DNA of 64,000 nt from Alphaproteobacteria bacterium (GCA_016778985.1 JADHOM010000009.1:1-64000); one strand, 5' to 3'; shown: positions 48,404 through 58,966, counted from the stretch's first letter. The notes: generated by a model not told the origin, from the sequence alone. Made by a program: numbers and translations.

Positions 48404-50842
48404 CTACGCTCTCAATTTTTCATTATTTGGATCAAATGGGCTTTCCTCAATAATCTCAGCATCATAAGGCTTGCCAAGAATATCAATGGTAAACTTTGTT
48501 CCAATGTCTGCTAATGCAGGTGGTACCATGGCTAACGCCAATGACTGACCAACTCGAAAACCATAATTGCCTGATGTCGCGCGGCCAACCATCTCACCAT
48601 TATGAAACATGGGGTTACCGCCTAGCACATCCGCATCCTCAACATTATCAATCCGCATGGTGACCAGCTCATTAGCAAAGCCCTTTTCCTGCCATTTAAC
48701 CAATGCGTCACGGCCAATGAAATCGCCTTTATTAAGGTGAACAAAGCGATCTAGTTTGGATTCTAGCGCTGCATACTCAATTGATAATTCTGTTCCCATC
48801 ATGCGATAGCTTTTTTCCATCCGCATCGTGTCCATAGCACGAATACCAAACGGCTTAATCCCCAGATCAGCACCGGCTTCCATCAAGCGATCAAAAATAT
48901 GATTTTGGTATTCAATCGGGTGGTGCAATTCCCAGCCCAATTCACCAACATAATTAACGCGCGCGGCTAATGCTGGGGCATGGCCTGCATTAATCCAGCG
49001 TGATGATAACCATGGGAATGCCTCATTTGAGAAATCAGTTCTTGGGCTAATGCGTTCCATCAATGTTCTCGCTTTCGGCCCGGCGACAACCAGAACACCC
49101 ATCGCATTTGTCACATTGGCAAACTGAACACTGCCATCTTCTGGCATGTGCTTTCTGATCCAGTCATGGTCAACAGACTGCAATGCCCCCGCAGACACGA
49201 CATAAAAACTGTCATCCTTTTCTTTGATAATCGTGTATTCGGAATGAACCCCGCCCCCATAACTCAAAGCATGACAGAGATTAACCCGACCTGCTTTTTT
49301 CGGAATACGGTTAGCGATCAGATGATCAAGAAACTCAGCCGCACCAGGGCCAGTGATTTTTGCCTTAGCAAAGGCTGACATATCCAAAAGTCCAACATTC
49401 TCTGTTGTGTTTTTCACTTCATTACCAATATGTTCAAACCATGCCGAGCGCCGGAACGACCAATCATCCTCTCTTGCCACACCTTCGGGCGCGAACCAGT
49501 TTGGTCTCTCCCAGCCAAAGCTAGCCCCGAATACCGCCCCAAGGGCTTTCATCCGATCATAACATGGCGTTGTCCGAAGCGGTCGCGCCGCCTCACGTTC
49601 TTCATCAGGGAAGTGAACAGTGAAGACGTTTGCATAAGCTTCTTCGTTCTTTTCGATAAGATAGCTTTCCGTCGCGTAACTGCCATAACGGCGTGGGTCA
49701 ACGCCGGACATATCAATCGTTGGCTCACCTTCAACAATCCATTCCGCTAACTGCCAGCCACCACCACCAGCAGCCGTAATACCAAAGGAATGGCCTTCGC
49801 TTAGCCAGAAGTTTTTAAGCCCCGGAGCAGGACCAATAATAGGATTGCCATCAGGTGTATAGGCAATCGCACCATTATAAACCTTTTTGACGCCAACCTC
49901 ACCAAAGGCTGGAACACGGAACATTGCGCTTTCAATATGATCTTCAATGCGCTCAAGGTCTTCTTGGAACAGCTCATACTCGCTATCTGCACTAGGCCCA
50001 TCAACATAACATGCCGGCGCACCATGTTCATACGGGCCAAGGATCAAACCGCCAGCTTCTTCACGCATGTACCAGCCATTATCACTATCACGCAAGACAC
50101 CCATTTCAGGCAGACCATCGGCATGACGGGCTTTGATATCTGGATGCGCTTCGGTGACGATATATTGATGCTCAACAGGGATGACAGGGATATTCAGCCC
50201 CACCATTGCCCCGGTTTTACGGGCAAAATTACCCGTACAAGACACCACATGCTCACAAGTAATGGTGCCATTATCGGTAACCACTTCCCATTCACCTGAT
50301 GGCGTTTTATTAATCGCTTGAACGGTTGTATTCCGGTGGATAGTCGCGCCCCGATCACGAGCGCCTTTGGCTAGGGCTTGCGTTAGATCAGCAGGTTGAA
50401 TATAGCCATCTTGCGGGTGCTGGATCGCCCCTAGCAATCCTTCTGTGTTACACATCGGCCAAACTTCTTTGACTTGCGCCGGGGTTAGCCGCTTGACATT
50501 AACGCCAATAGTATCAGCAACGCCAGCATATTGCATATATTCATCCCAGCGCTCAGGGGTGCTGGCAAGACGGATATTCGACACATCACGAAAGCCAACA
50601 TTCATGCCTGTTTCCTGTTCAAGCTCACGATAAAACTTGACCGAATATTTATGAACTTGGCCAACAGAATAAGACATGTTGAATAAAGGCAGTAAACCTG
50701 CTGCATGCCATGTTGAACCAGAAGTTAGCTCTTTGCGCTCAAGCAAGGTCACATCCGACCAGCCTTTTTTAGCCAGATGATAAAGCATAGAAACACCAAC
50801 GACACCACCACCTATGACAACTACACGCGCATGACTATTCAT
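48404..50842 (-). CDS. dimethylglycine dehydrogenase-like FAD/GcvT protein
   Basis: An 812-aa fusion of an FAD-dependent amine oxidase (DAO fold; VVVIGGGVVGVSMLYHLAKKG at the N terminus) and a C-terminal GcvT-like THF domain (about 430-810; ENVGLLDMSAFAKAKITGPGA, GELGWELHHP, MRMEKSYRMMG). GSTWHAAGL near residue 45 contains the His that binds FAD covalently in mammalian DMGDH. It probably demethylates dimethylglycine or sarcosine, forming methylene-THF. AGGGGG precedes the ATG. Co-transcribed with the mttB-like gene. Confidence 0.92.
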   Translation of the reverse strand: MNSHARVVVIGGGVVGVSMLYHLAKKGWSDVTLLERKELTSGSTWHAAGLLPLFNMSYSVGQVHKYSVKFYRELEQETGMNVGFRDVSNIRLASTPERWDEYMQYAGVADTIGVNVKRLTPAQVKEVWPMCNTEGLLGAIQHPQDGYIQPADLTQALAKGARDRGATIHRNTTVQAINKTPSGEWEVVTDNGTITCEHVVSCTGNFARKTGAMVGLNIPVIPVEHQYIVTEAHPDIKARHADGLPEMGVLRDSDNGWYMREEAGGLILGPYEHGAPACYVDGPSADSEYELFQEDLERIEDHIESAMFRVPAFGEVGVKKVYNGAIAYTPDGNPIIGPAPGLKNFWLSEGHSFGITAAGGGGWQLAEWIVEGEPTIDMSGVDPRRYGSYATESYLIEKNEEAYANVFTVHFPDEEREAARPLRTTPCYDRMKALGAVFGASFGWERPNWFAPEGVAREDDWSFRRSAWFEHIGNEVKNTTENVGLLDMSAFAKAKITGPGAAEFLDHLIANRIPKKAGRVNLCHALSYGGGVHSEYTIIKEKDDSFYVVSAGALQSVDHDWIRKHMPEDGSVQFANVTNAMGVLVVAGPKARTLMERISPRTDFSNEAFPWLSSRWINAGHAPALAARVNYVGELGWELHHPIEYQNHIFDRLMEAGADLGIKPFGIRAMDTMRMEKSYRMMGTELSIEYAALESKLDRFVHLNKGDFIGRDALVKWQEKGFANELVTMRIDNVEDADVLGGNPMFHNGEMVGRATSGNYGFRVGQSLALAMVPPALADIGTKFTIDILGKPYDAEIIEESPFDPNNEKLRA

Positions 50843-50966
50843 GACTACCCCCTGAAAGTATCACAACAATGATTTATAGAGATTAGTATGCCCAAATAAT
50901 ATACCGATACAGTTCGGCAAACGACATAATCCTGTCAATTATAGACTTTGGCCAGATGACTTTTTT

Positions 50967-51587
50967 TCACGGATATAGCCGCTGCACCTGCCAAGACCCT
51001 GATAAATCATTGACAGGCTTTGTGAATCTAAAGCGATCATGTAAACGTGACTCGCCATCTTGCCAAAACTCAATCTCATGAGGAATAAGCCTGTATCCAC
51101 CCCAAAAAGGTGGTCTTGGCGGTGCCTCTGGATATTCCGCTTCTAATGCTTTGACACGGCCTGATAACTCATCACGACTAGCCAATGGCTGTGACTGCTG
51201 AGACGCCCAAGCACCGATCCTGCTACCATAAGGGCGGCTATTATAATAGGCATCTGAAATATCATGAGCAAGCCGCTCAATCCGCCCGACTAGGCGTAAT
51301 TGACGGCGTAACGACTTCCAATGGAAGCTCATTGCTGCCCGCCCAAGGCTATCTAGCTCGGCGGCTTTTCGGCTCGTATAATTCGTGTAGAAATGGATTG
51401 ATTGCTCATCACGACCTTTCATCAAAACCATCCTCACGGACGGCCAACCATCATCAGAAACCGTTGCTAATGCCACCGCATTAGGGTCATTAATCTCTGT
51501 CTTTTCTGCTTCCTTCATCCACTCATCAAGCAAATCAAAGGGGTTGTTCCCGGTTGGATCAAATGCCATCGCCTCAGCCATGATCAT
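50967..51587 (-). CDS. pdxH: pyridoxamine 5'-phosphate oxidase
   Basis: FMN enzyme making pyridoxal phosphate from PNP/PMP. About 206 aa, normal. Signatures: DPNAVALATVSDDGWPSVRMVLMKG, FYTNYTSRKAAELDS, FHWKSLRRQLRLVGRIE, SRIGAWASQQSQPL and the C-terminal RLHDRFRF...WQVQRLYP. The start may be 51587 or six bases later (ATGATCATG). It lies upstream of, and in the same direction as, the DMGDH-like gene, 124 bp apart, so separately promoted. Cofactor supply for the many PLP enzymes here. Confidence 0.96.
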   Translation of the reverse strand: MIMAEAMAFDPTGNNPFDLLDEWMKEAEKTEINDPNAVALATVSDDGWPSVRMVLMKGRDEQSIHFYTNYTSRKAAELDSLGRAAMSFHWKSLRRQLRLVGRIERLAHDISDAYYNSRPYGSRIGAWASQQSQPLASRDELSGRVKALEAEYPEAPPRPPFWGGYRLIPHEIEFWQDGESRLHDRFRFTKPVNDLSGSWQVQRLYP

Positions 51588-51837
51588 ATCTCTTTCATCA
51601 TTTTAGGTTATCTATTGTTTATCTATTACTGATTTAGGGTCTGTGAGCCAATTAATCTAGTCCCATTTCGTCACACCAGATTACAGCAGACGCGCCTTTC
51701 TTTTGCCATAAATATATGACAATATATTATTATTAACAGTTTACGTGCATTATTAGTTCAAACTTTTGCATTATATTCTTATCTGACATGTAAGCACTAC
51801 ATAACCCATCGCTTTGTCAGATATACTGGAGGCAAAA

Positions 51838-52389
51838 ATGAAGATTTTTAGAACATGCATCATCGCCGCGGCATTGGCAACACCATTAAGCGTCATGGCG
51901 GCATCGACAACCAGTATTGATACGGTGACAGGTCGTGTCAATTATGTTGATACCATTACCTCATCCTATGTTCAGCAAACCCCAATCACTGAACGAGTAT
52001 GCCGCAGCCAAGATGTTCCTATCTATAGCCAGGCTGAGCAAACCGACGAATTAGGCAGCATGATTGTTGGCGGTTTGATCGGAAGCGCCGTTGGAAATGG
52101 CCTGACCAGTAAGGATGGTGCCGGCACAGTTGGTGCGGTTGCAGGTGCTTTAATTGGCCGTGATGCGGCGAAAAAGCAGAACTCTAATAGCCAGCGCATT
52201 ATTGGCTATCGGCAAGAAAACATCTGTGAAAATATTACTACTATCCGTGACGAACGCATTGAAACGATTAGCGGTTATCGCTTGAATGTTACTGTCGAAG
52301 GTAAAAAAGTCACCGTCGATAGCCCAACACCTTATAATAGCGGTGATCTGATCGTTCTGACGCGGAAAACCACATATAGCCTGCGTTAA
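51838..52389 (+). CDS. glycine-zipper 2TM-domain envelope protein
   Basis: A 183-aa exported protein. ATG 51838 follows GGAGG, and the frame before it starts at TTG. A signal peptide (about 1-21, CIIAAALATPLSVMA) is followed by TSIDTVTGRVNYVDTITSSY. The glycine-zipper segment GSMIVGGLIGSAVGNGL...GTVGAVAGALIGRDAAK is the Rick_17kDa/2TM type, and two cysteines (CRSQ, ENICEN) are placed for a disulfide. Probably an outer-membrane or periplasmic structural protein; function unknown. Confidence 0.85.
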   Translation: MKIFRTCIIAAALATPLSVMAASTTSIDTVTGRVNYVDTITSSYVQQTPITERVCRSQDVPIYSQAEQTDELGSMIVGGLIGSAVGNGLTSKDGAGTVGAVAGALIGRDAAKKQNSNSQRIIGYRQENICENITTIRDERIETISGYRLNVTVEGKKVTVDSPTPYNSGDLIVLTRKTTYSLR

Positions 52390-52417
52390 TTATAAAAAAT
52401 ATATGCTATAACTTAAA

Positions 52418-52443
52418 CAGGTACTTGTTTTATCAAGTGCCTG
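52418..52443 (+). terminator. 10-bp hairpin before fabI
   Basis: CAGGTACTTG (52418-52427), loop TTTTAT, CAAGTGCCTG (52434-52443): ten pairs with a single G-U. The tail (ATTGTTATTATAACG) is AT-rich but not a pure T run. It sits 29 bp after the glycine-zipper gene and 36 bp before fabI, so it could end the first transcript or be an operator/leader for fabI. Confidence 0.5.
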
Positions 52444-52479
52444 ATTGTTATTATAACGTTTTATTGTGTGGCAGGAATA

Positions 52480-53304
52480 ATGACTCAACTTAATGATATA
52501 CTCAAAGGTAAGCGCGGCCTCGTCATGGGTGTTGCGAATGAACGCTCTATCGCTTGGGGAATAGCGGCTAAGGCCCATGAAGCTGGTGCCGAACTTGCCT
52601 TTACCTTTCAGGGTGAGGCGTTGGAAAAACGTGTACGCCCTCTTGCCACAAGTATCAATTCTGATTTTGTACTGTCATGTGATGTAACAAATGATGACGA
52701 TTTAGATCGGCTTTTTTCTGAAATTGAGAAAACATGGGGTAAATTAGACTTTATTGTCCACGCTATTGCTTATTCTGATAAAGCGGAACTTAAAGGTGAT
52801 TACTATAATACCACACGCGATAATTTTAGCCGGACAATGGATATATCGGTCTATTCGCTAACCGCGATTACCCAACGCGCACAAGCTGTGATGAATGATG
52901 GCGGCTCAATTCTGACACTGACTTATTATGGCGCTGAACGTGTGATGCCGCATTATAATGTCATGGGTGTTGCCAAGGCCGCATTAGAAGCCTCAGTGCG
53001 CTATTTAGCTGCCGATTTGGGTGAGCGTAATATTCGGGTTAATAGCCTATCAGCTGGCCCGGTCAAAACGCTTGCCGCCTCTGGCATTGGTGATTTTCGC
53101 TATATCCTGAAATGGAACGCCTATAATTCGCCGCTTAAACGCAATGTGTCGCTCGAAGATATTGGCGGCTCAGGCGTCTATTTGTTATCTGACCTGTCTA
53201 GCGGCGTCACGGGTGAGACGCATCACGTGGATTGCGGCTATCATGTTGTCGGCATGAAAGCGGTTGATGCGCCCGATATTTCTGTGGAAATGTCTGATGG
53301 CTGA
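52480..53304 (+). CDS. fabI: enoyl-[acyl-carrier-protein] reductase (NADH)
   Basis: Last step of each fatty-acid elongation round. 274 aa from ATG 52480 with AGGA upstream (GTG 52468 adds four residues). Short-chain dehydrogenase fold with [13 protein letters not shown] for NAD. Active-site Y149, Y159 and K166 ([11 protein letters not shown]) are at the E. coli FabI spacing. The C-terminal [18 protein letters not shown] is typical. Its 3' end overlaps aroC by 8 bp. Confidence 0.95.
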   Translation: MTQLNDILKGKRGLVMGVANERSIAWGIAAKAHEAGAELAFTFQGEALEKRVRPLATSINSDFVLSCDVTNDDDLDRLFSEIEKTWGKLDFIVHAIAYSDKAELKGDYYNTTRDNFSRTMDISVYSLTAITQRAQAVMNDGGSILTLTYYGAERVMPHYNVMGVAKAALEASVRYLAADLGERNIRVNSLSAGPVKTLAASGIGDFRYILKWNAYNSPLKRNVSLEDIGGSGVYLLSDLSSGVTGETHHVDCGYHVVGMKAVDAPDISVEMSDG

Positions 53305-54394
53305 CAACAGTTTTGGAACGCTGTTCCGTTTTACCACATTTGGTGAGAGTCATGGCTCTGCTATTGGCTGTGTTGTTGATGGTGTACCGCCATTACTAGC
53401 GCTTGATGAAAGCCATATTCAGCCCTATCTAGATCGCCGCAAGCCGGGGACATCACGGTTTGTCACACAGCGCCGCGAAGCCGATAAAGTGCGGATTCTA
53501 TCAGGCGTGTTTGAGGGCAAGACCACCGGTACTCCTGTTGCGTTGATGATCGAAAACACAGATCAGCGATCCAAAGATTACTCTGATATCGCCCAGCAAT
53601 ATCGCCCTGGCCATGCCGATTATACCTATGATGCCAAATACGGGATCAGAGATTATCGTGGTGGCGGCCGCTCATCGGCGCGGGAAACCGCAACTCGTGT
53701 TGCCGCAGGCGCGATTGCCCATCAGCTACTGGCGCATGCTTGTCCTGATATCAATATCCGTGGGGCAGTTGTTCAAATAGGTGAACATGCCGTTAACCGT
53801 GATAATTGGGATTGGCAGGAAACACGGAATAATCCGTTTTTTAGCCCTGATCCAGCAATTAATCCTATATGGGAGAGCTTTCTTGATGAAACGCGCAAGC
53901 AAGGCTCATCCGCTGGCGCTGTGATAGAGATTGTTGCTGATGGCGTGCCAGCTGGTCTTGGCGGCCCTATCTACAATAAATTAGATGCGCAACTAGCCTC
54001 CGCTATGATGAGCATTAATGCCGTTAAAGGGGTTGAGATTGGTGATGGCTTTGCTACCGCCGCTATTCCTGGTCATCATGCTGGTGATACGATGCGGGCT
54101 GATGCTAATGGCAAGCCAATCTTTACCAGCAATCATGCTGGTGGGATATTGGGGGGGATTTCGTCAGGGCAGCCATTGGTGGTGCGCTTCGTCGTTAAGC
54201 CAACAAGCTCAATCCTAACCCCACGGCAAAGCATTGATAGTGAAGGTAATGAGATTGAAGTTGTGACCAAAGGCCGCCATGATCCGTGTGTTGGTATCCG
54301 TGCAGTGCCTATTGGTGAGGCTATGATGGCGATTGTTCTGGCTGATATGCTGATGCAGCAGCACGCGCAATGTGGCTTGACCAAGCCAGAATAA
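53297..54394 (+). CDS. aroC: chorismate synthase
   Basis: FMN-dependent last enzyme of the shikimate pathway, giving chorismate. About 365 aa from ATG 53297. Signatures: [28 protein letters not shown] at the start, [37 protein letters not shown], and [18 protein letters not shown]. Translation probably couples to fabI through the overlap ending in TGA. aroQ of the same pathway lies about 30 kb away. Confidence 0.96.
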   Translation: MADNSFGTLFRFTTFGESHGSAIGCVVDGVPPLLALDESHIQPYLDRRKPGTSRFVTQRREADKVRILSGVFEGKTTGTPVALMIENTDQRSKDYSDIAQQYRPGHADYTYDAKYGIRDYRGGGRSSARETATRVAAGAIAHQLLAHACPDINIRGAVVQIGEHAVNRDNWDWQETRNNPFFSPDPAINPIWESFLDETRKQGSSAGAVIEIVADGVPAGLGGPIYNKLDAQLASAMMSINAVKGVEIGDGFATAAIPGHHAGDTMRADANGKPIFTSNHAGGILGGISSGQPLVVRFVVKPTSSILTPRQSIDSEGNEIEVVTKGRHDPCVGIRAVPIGEAMMAIVLADMLMQQHAQCGLTKPE

Positions 54395-54424
54395 ATTATC
54401 CCCTAAACGCTATTCGCTCAAATG

Positions 54425-55219
54425 TCATGGCTTTGTTGCCGCGATAATAAACTCACGATTACCTTCAGGGCCTTTAATAGGGGACGCAATGATACCAATG
54501 ACTTGCCATCCCATTAAGTTTGTGAGCCAAGCCGAAATCGCATCTTGAACGGCTTGATGCAGAACAGGATCACGGACAACACCGCCCTTACCAACTTGCC
54601 CACGGCCAACTTCAAACTGGGGTTTTATCAATGCCGCTAGCACCCCGCCAGAGCGCACGCGCTCAAGACTTGCTGGCAACACTTTGGTTAATGATATAAA
54701 GGACGCATCACAGACGACCATATCAACAGGCTCAGGAATATGCTCAGCGGTCAGGTAGCGGGCGTTGGTGCGTTCCAGAACAACCACCCGATCATCGTTG
54801 CGAAGCGACCAATCCAACTGACCATGACCAACATCAACGGCATAGACCTTCGCCGCTCCTCGGCGAAGCAAAACATCGGTGAAGCCGCCCGTGCTGGCAC
54901 CAACGTCAATCGCAATGACACCGCCAGGGTCAGTTTCCGCAAAATAATCCAAAGCCGCTGCCAGTTTGACGCCGCCGCGTGACACATATGGGTGATCTTT
55001 GCCTTTGACCTTAAGCATTATTTCTTTATCAATGCGGTGCCCGGCTTTGGTGAGTTTTTGCTCATCAGCAAATACTAGCCCAGCCATGATCAGCGCTTGC
55101 GCCTTCTCTCGGCTCTCGGCAAGTCCTTGCTCAACCATAACAAGATCAAGTCGCTGCTTATTTGGCTTTGGGTGGTCTATTGTCAATTTGTCAGATTTAG
55201 ATTTATCAAGTTTAGGCAT
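54425..55219 (-). CDS. tlyA: TlyA-family rRNA 2'-O-methyltransferase
   Basis: About 264 aa from ATG 55219: a charged lead, an S4 RNA-binding domain (about 20-85; [27 protein letters not shown]), and an RrmJ/FtsJ methyltransferase with [18 protein letters not shown] (SAM loop) and VCDASFISL. Mycobacterial TlyA methylates 16S and 23S rRNA; hemolysin is an old label. It overlaps the dxs stop by 8 bp in an xseB-ispA-dxs-tlyA run common in alphaproteobacteria. Confidence 0.92.
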   Translation of the reverse strand: MPKLDKSKSDKLTIDHPKPNKQRLDLVMVEQGLAESREKAQALIMAGLVFADEQKLTKAGHRIDKEIMLKVKGKDHPYVSRGGVKLAAALDYFAETDPGGVIAIDVGASTGGFTDVLLRRGAAKVYAVDVGHGQLDWSLRNDDRVVVLERTNARYLTAEHIPEPVDMVVCDASFISLTKVLPASLERVRSGGVLAALIKPQFEVGRGQVGKGGVVRDPVLHQAVQDAISAWLTNLMGWQVIGIIASPIKGPEGNREFIIAATKP

Positions 55220-57131
55220 TGTTTTGAATGGCGGCAACAACCGATGCATCATCCAGAAATGGCAGGATAGTCGCCAGTATTCCATCTGTATCTAGGCCAG
55301 CTTCAGCCAGTTGCGCCGCTTGTGAATTGTGATCAATCAACTGGTCTGGCAAGGTCATGATGCGGCATTTCAGCCCTTGATCAAGATGTCCATGATTTGC
55401 CAGAAAGGCAAATACTTGCGCGCCAAAACCGCCAGCGCTGCCTTCTTCTAGGGTTATTAAAACCTCATGCTCTTTCGCCAGATTTGTGATCAAGTTATGA
55501 TCTAGCGGCTTGACGAACCGTGCATCAGCGACGGTGATTGGCATGCCTTGTGCCTTCAGCTGATCTGCCACAGTGAGGCAATCGGCTAATCGCGTACCAA
55601 TGGATAAAAGCGCAATTTTATTGCCCTCACGCATGATCCGGCCTTTGCCAATAACCAGCGGCGGCACATTCTCAGGGATAGGAACCCCTGTCCCCTCACC
55701 GCGCGGATAACGGAACGATATAGGGCCATCATCATAGGCGGCGGCGGTCGCTACCATGCTAGCCAGTTCGGCTTCGTCTGCTGGTGCCATGACGGTCATA
55801 TTCGGCAATGACGCCATAAATGCCATATCATAGGCGCCTACATGCGTTGCCCCATCAGCACCAACCAGCCCCGCGCGATCAATAGCAAAGCGCACAGGCA
55901 GATTTTGCAGTGCCACATCATGCACCACCTGATCATAGCCGCGTTGCAAAAATGTTGAATAAATTGCCGTAAATGGCTTCATTCCCTCGGTTGCAAGTCC
56001 AGCAGCAAAGGTCACGGCATGTTGCTCTGCAATACCGACATCGAAACTTCTGTTAGGGAAGCGTTGGGCAAACCGATCAAGCCCTGTTCCTGACGGCATA
56101 GCCGCAGTAATAGCCATGATATCATTATCTTTTCCTGCCTGACTGATCAGCTGATCAGCAAAAACGGCGGTATAACTTGGCGGCGAGTTGCGTTTGGCTT
56201 TCTGGCTTTCCTCACCGACTACATCAAATCGGGCAACCGCGTGGTATTTCTCACCACTTTCCTTACCAAAGGGGTGACCGTGGCCTTTTTCAGTCCGCAC
56301 ATGCAACAGCACCGGCCCATCATATGCACCTTCTTTGAGATTGCTTAGTATCGGCAGCAATTGATCAAGATCATGGCCATCAACAGGCCCTAAATAATAA
56401 AACCCTAATTGCGAAAATAAGGTGCTTGTGCCAACTAGACCACGCGCCATTTCTTCGGCTCGCTTGGCTGTGCTTTGGACTTCTTCGGGGAACCGCTTAG
56501 CCACTTTTTTTGCCAGATGACGGATAGACATAAAGCGCCGCGACGATATCAATTGACTTAAATAGGAGCTCATCGCACCAACAGCAGGGGCGATAGACAT
56601 ATCATTATCATTAAGGATCACAATCATCCGCGATTTTAAATCACCAGCATTATTCATGGCCTCATAAGCCATACCGGCGCTCATCGCGCCATCACCAATC
56701 ACGGAGATAATGTGGTTATGTTCATTTTTATAGTCACGCGCCACCGCCATTCCCAAACCAGCGGAAATAGAGGTTGAGGAATGTGCCGCGCCAAAGGGGT
56801 CATAAACCGACTCATCACGCTTGGTAAATCCAGATAGCCCCCCCGGTTGACGCAAAGTCCGAATGCGGTCACGGCGACCTGTCAAAATCTTATGCGGATA
56901 GGCCTGATGCCCAACATCCCAAATCAGCTTATCTTTAGGCGTATCAAAGATATAATGAAGCGCGACGGTTAATTCGACAACACCAAGACCAGCACCTAAA
57001 TGCCCGCCTGTCCGAGAGACAGCAGATATAGTCTCATCCCGAAGCTCATTTGCCAGTTGTTTCAATTCACCCCGCGATAGGGTTTTCATATCAGCAGGCA
57101 CATGGACTTTATCTAGTAAAGGCGTTTTCAT
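55212..57131 (-). CDS. dxs: 1-deoxy-D-xylulose-5-phosphate synthase
   Basis: TPP enzyme joining pyruvate and glyceraldehyde 3-phosphate, the entry to the MEP isoprenoid pathway. 639 aa, normal. [15 protein letters not shown], the TPP motif [18 protein letters not shown], and [18 protein letters not shown] are all present. It is followed by tlyA and preceded by ispA, so precursor and prenyl-chain synthesis are together. Confidence 0.97.
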   Translation of the reverse strand: MKTPLLDKVHVPADMKTLSRGELKQLANELRDETISAVSRTGGHLGAGLGVVELTVALHYIFDTPKDKLIWDVGHQAYPHKILTGRRDRIRTLRQPGGLSGFTKRDESVYDPFGAAHSSTSISAGLGMAVARDYKNEHNHIISVIGDGAMSAGMAYEAMNNAGDLKSRMIVILNDNDMSIAPAVGAMSSYLSQLISSRRFMSIRHLAKKVAKRFPEEVQSTAKRAEEMARGLVGTSTLFSQLGFYYLGPVDGHDLDQLLPILSNLKEGAYDGPVLLHVRTEKGHGHPFGKESGEKYHAVARFDVVGEESQKAKRNSPPSYTAVFADQLISQAGKDNDIMAITAAMPSGTGLDRFAQRFPNRSFDVGIAEQHAVTFAAGLATEGMKPFTAIYSTFLQRGYDQVVHDVALQNLPVRFAIDRAGLVGADGATHVGAYDMAFMASLPNMTVMAPADEAELASMVATAAAYDDGPISFRYPRGEGTGVPIPENVPPLVIGKGRIMREGNKIALLSIGTRLADCLTVADQLKAQGMPITVADARFVKPLDHNLITNLAKEHEVLITLEEGSAGGFGAQVFAFLANHGHLDQGLKCRIMTLPDQLIDHNSQAAQLAEAGLDTDGILATILPFLDDASVVAAIQNNA

Positions 57132-57203
57132 GTTTAATTATATTCTCATTCTAAACCTGATGATATCTTGTATATTTAATTAGTGGGGCGAAACAAACAG
57201 AAA

Positions 57204-58163
57204 TCAAGCGTTTCGGGTGATTATATATTGCGCCATGCTATCAAGATCAGCCTGCCATGAGGGGTTTTTAGCGCTAATCTGGGCAAGGGCTTGTCTTGCC
57301 CTATCGACCTGGTTTTTCGCTTCCAGCCTTGCCCCATCAAGACCCAGATGGGCAACAAGTGTGGATTTTCCGCGCCAATTATCTTGACCAAGCGGCTTGC
57401 CGACTATGGTTTCATCACCTTCCGCATCAAGCAGATCATCAGCAATCTGAAAGGCTTGGCCTATGGCTTCACCGTAATCGCTAAGAGGGATCATGATATC
57501 CGCCTCTGCGCCAGCATATTGCCCACCAGCCAGTACAGAACTTGTTATCAACGCCCCTGTTTTCATGGCTTGCATGATTGCCGTTTCTTGGTGATCAAGG
57601 GTTCGATTTTCCGCCTCCAAATCAAACATCTGGCCGCCCGCCATGCCAGCATCGCCTGCCGCCTCAGCCAGATTGATAACGAGCGCCGCCCTTATCTGGG
57701 GGTCAGGATGCGTCGATGGCGCGGCTAATAGCTGAAAAGCTAGGCTTTGTAAGGCATCACCGGCAAGGATAGCTGTCGCTTCATCAAACGCCAAATGACA
57801 TGCCGGACGGCCGCGTCGGGTGGCGGCATCATCCATGGCTGGCAGATCATCATGGATCAATGAATAAGCATGTAAACATTCATATGCCGCCGCAACCTGC
57901 CATAGACCTGTCTGATTATTAGATTCTGGCATATTAGCTTTTGGGTTTATATCTTGATTTTCCAGCAACATAGCGGCGGTTGCAACGACCAGAAAGGCGC
58001 GCACGCGCTTGCCGCCATTAAGCGTGGAATAGGCCATAGCATCGACCAGTCGAGGTGCTGCGCCTTTCGCCTTTTCAGCCTCAAAAAGATGCGATAATGT
58101 GGTGTCTATGCGCTGGGCAACATGCTGCATTTGCCCAGACAAGCTGGTGTTATCTGGGCTCAT
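57204..58163 (-). CDS. ispA: polyprenyl diphosphate synthase (farnesyl/geranylgeranyl type)
   Basis: Condenses IPP with allylic diphosphates to C15/C20 prenyl chains. 319 aa. The first Asp-rich motif is DDLPAMDD with RRGRP after it; the second is DDLLD in FQIADDLLDAEGD. LNGGKRVRAFLV holds the IPP-binding Arg. Chain length cannot be told confidently; position in the xseB-dxs cluster favours FPP synthase. AAAGGGG precedes the ATG. Confidence 0.93.
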   Translation of the reverse strand: MSPDNTSLSGQMQHVAQRIDTTLSHLFEAEKAKGAAPRLVDAMAYSTLNGGKRVRAFLVVATAAMLLENQDINPKANMPESNNQTGLWQVAAAYECLHAYSLIHDDLPAMDDAATRRGRPACHLAFDEATAILAGDALQSLAFQLLAAPSTHPDPQIRAALVINLAEAAGDAGMAGGQMFDLEAENRTLDHQETAIMQAMKTGALITSSVLAGGQYAGAEADIMIPLSDYGEAIGQAFQIADDLLDAEGDETIVGKPLGQDNWRGKSTLVAHLGLDGARLEAKNQVDRARQALAQISAKNPSWQADLDSMAQYIITRNA

Positions 58164-58194
58164 CGTGATATGCCCCTTTCAGCAAATATCGGGG

Positions 58195-58449
58195 TTATTG
58201 ATCCTGATCAAACGGCACCGTGCCCTCGGCATCGGCACTAGATTTCTGGGCGCGGATGGCTTCAACACGCATCTTTGCCTCATCAAGCCGCTTCTGGCAA
58301 TGTCGCTTAAGCTCTGTTCCCCGTTCATAAGCAGCAACCGCATCATCTAGCGACACATCACCTCTTTCGAGTTTTTCAACAATGGTTTCCAGCTCTTTTA
58401 GCGCCGCCTCAAAGCTCATCTCATCAGCTGCATCTTTAGTATTCGGCAT
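58195..58449 (-). CDS. xseB: exodeoxyribonuclease VII small subunit
   Basis: 84-aa helical subunit of ExoVII, which degrades single-stranded DNA. FEAALKELETIVEKLERGDVSLDDAVAAYERGTEL is the family signature. AGGAAGGA precedes the ATG. First gene of the isoprenoid operon, as in many proteobacteria; xseA is not in the window. Confidence 0.94.
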   Translation of the reverse strand: MPNTKDAADEMSFEAALKELETIVEKLERGDVSLDDAVAAYERGTELKRHCQKRLDEAKMRVEAIRAQKSSADAEGTVPFDQDQ

Positions 58450-58486
58450 TTTGTCATCCTTCCTGCCCGCTATTTTTGTAATCCTG

Positions 58487-58966
58487 TTATTTGGTTACTG
58501 TTTGGGCAATAACTTTTACAATCTCGGCAATACGTTTGCGTGTATGCGCGTCCTCAACAGAATAATATGTCCGAACTAATTCCAGTGTCTCCCGCCTCGC
58601 CATAGGGTCTTTATTCTGTTCATTGGTTTCTATTTTGGTATCAGAAAAGGCCATTTGTCGCGGTGAGTTTGATTTTGTTAGACTCGACATATCCTCAAAG
58701 AAATAGCTGATATCGACATCTAAAAGCTGGCTAATATCCCATAGCCGTGAGGCGCTAACCCGATTTGATCCGCGTTCATATTTCTGCACCTGCTGAAACG
58801 TAATACTTAACCCATGGGAAAGTTGTTCTTGGCTATAACCAAGCAGGGTGCGCCGCAACCAAATGCGTTTTCCAACATGAACATCAACCGCGTTATTATT
58901 GGTAACGCCGTAATTTGGATCTGTCTCCTTAATACCTTTGGCTTTGGTCACTTTTTTAGCTTCCAT
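58487..58966 (-). CDS. XRE-family transcriptional regulator
   Basis: A 159-aa regulator with an HTH_3 domain (about 30-88: HVGKRIWLRRTLLGYSQEQLSHGLSITFQQVQKYERGSNRVSASRLWDISQLLDV-like sequence, with YSQEQL and TFQQVQKYE as the helix-turn-helix). The C-terminal part (RRETLELVRTYYSVEDAHTRKRIAEIVKVIA) is the conserved alphaproteobacterial partner segment. Targets unknown. Stands alone between xseB and pip. Confidence 0.9.
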   Translation of the reverse strand: MEAKKVTKAKGIKETDPNYGVTNNNAVDVHVGKRIWLRRTLLGYSQEQLSHGLSITFQQVQKYERGSNRVSASRLWDISQLLDVDISYFFEDMSSLTKSNSPRQMAFSDTKIETNEQNKDPMARRETLELVRTYYSVEDAHTRKRIAEIVKVIAQTVTK

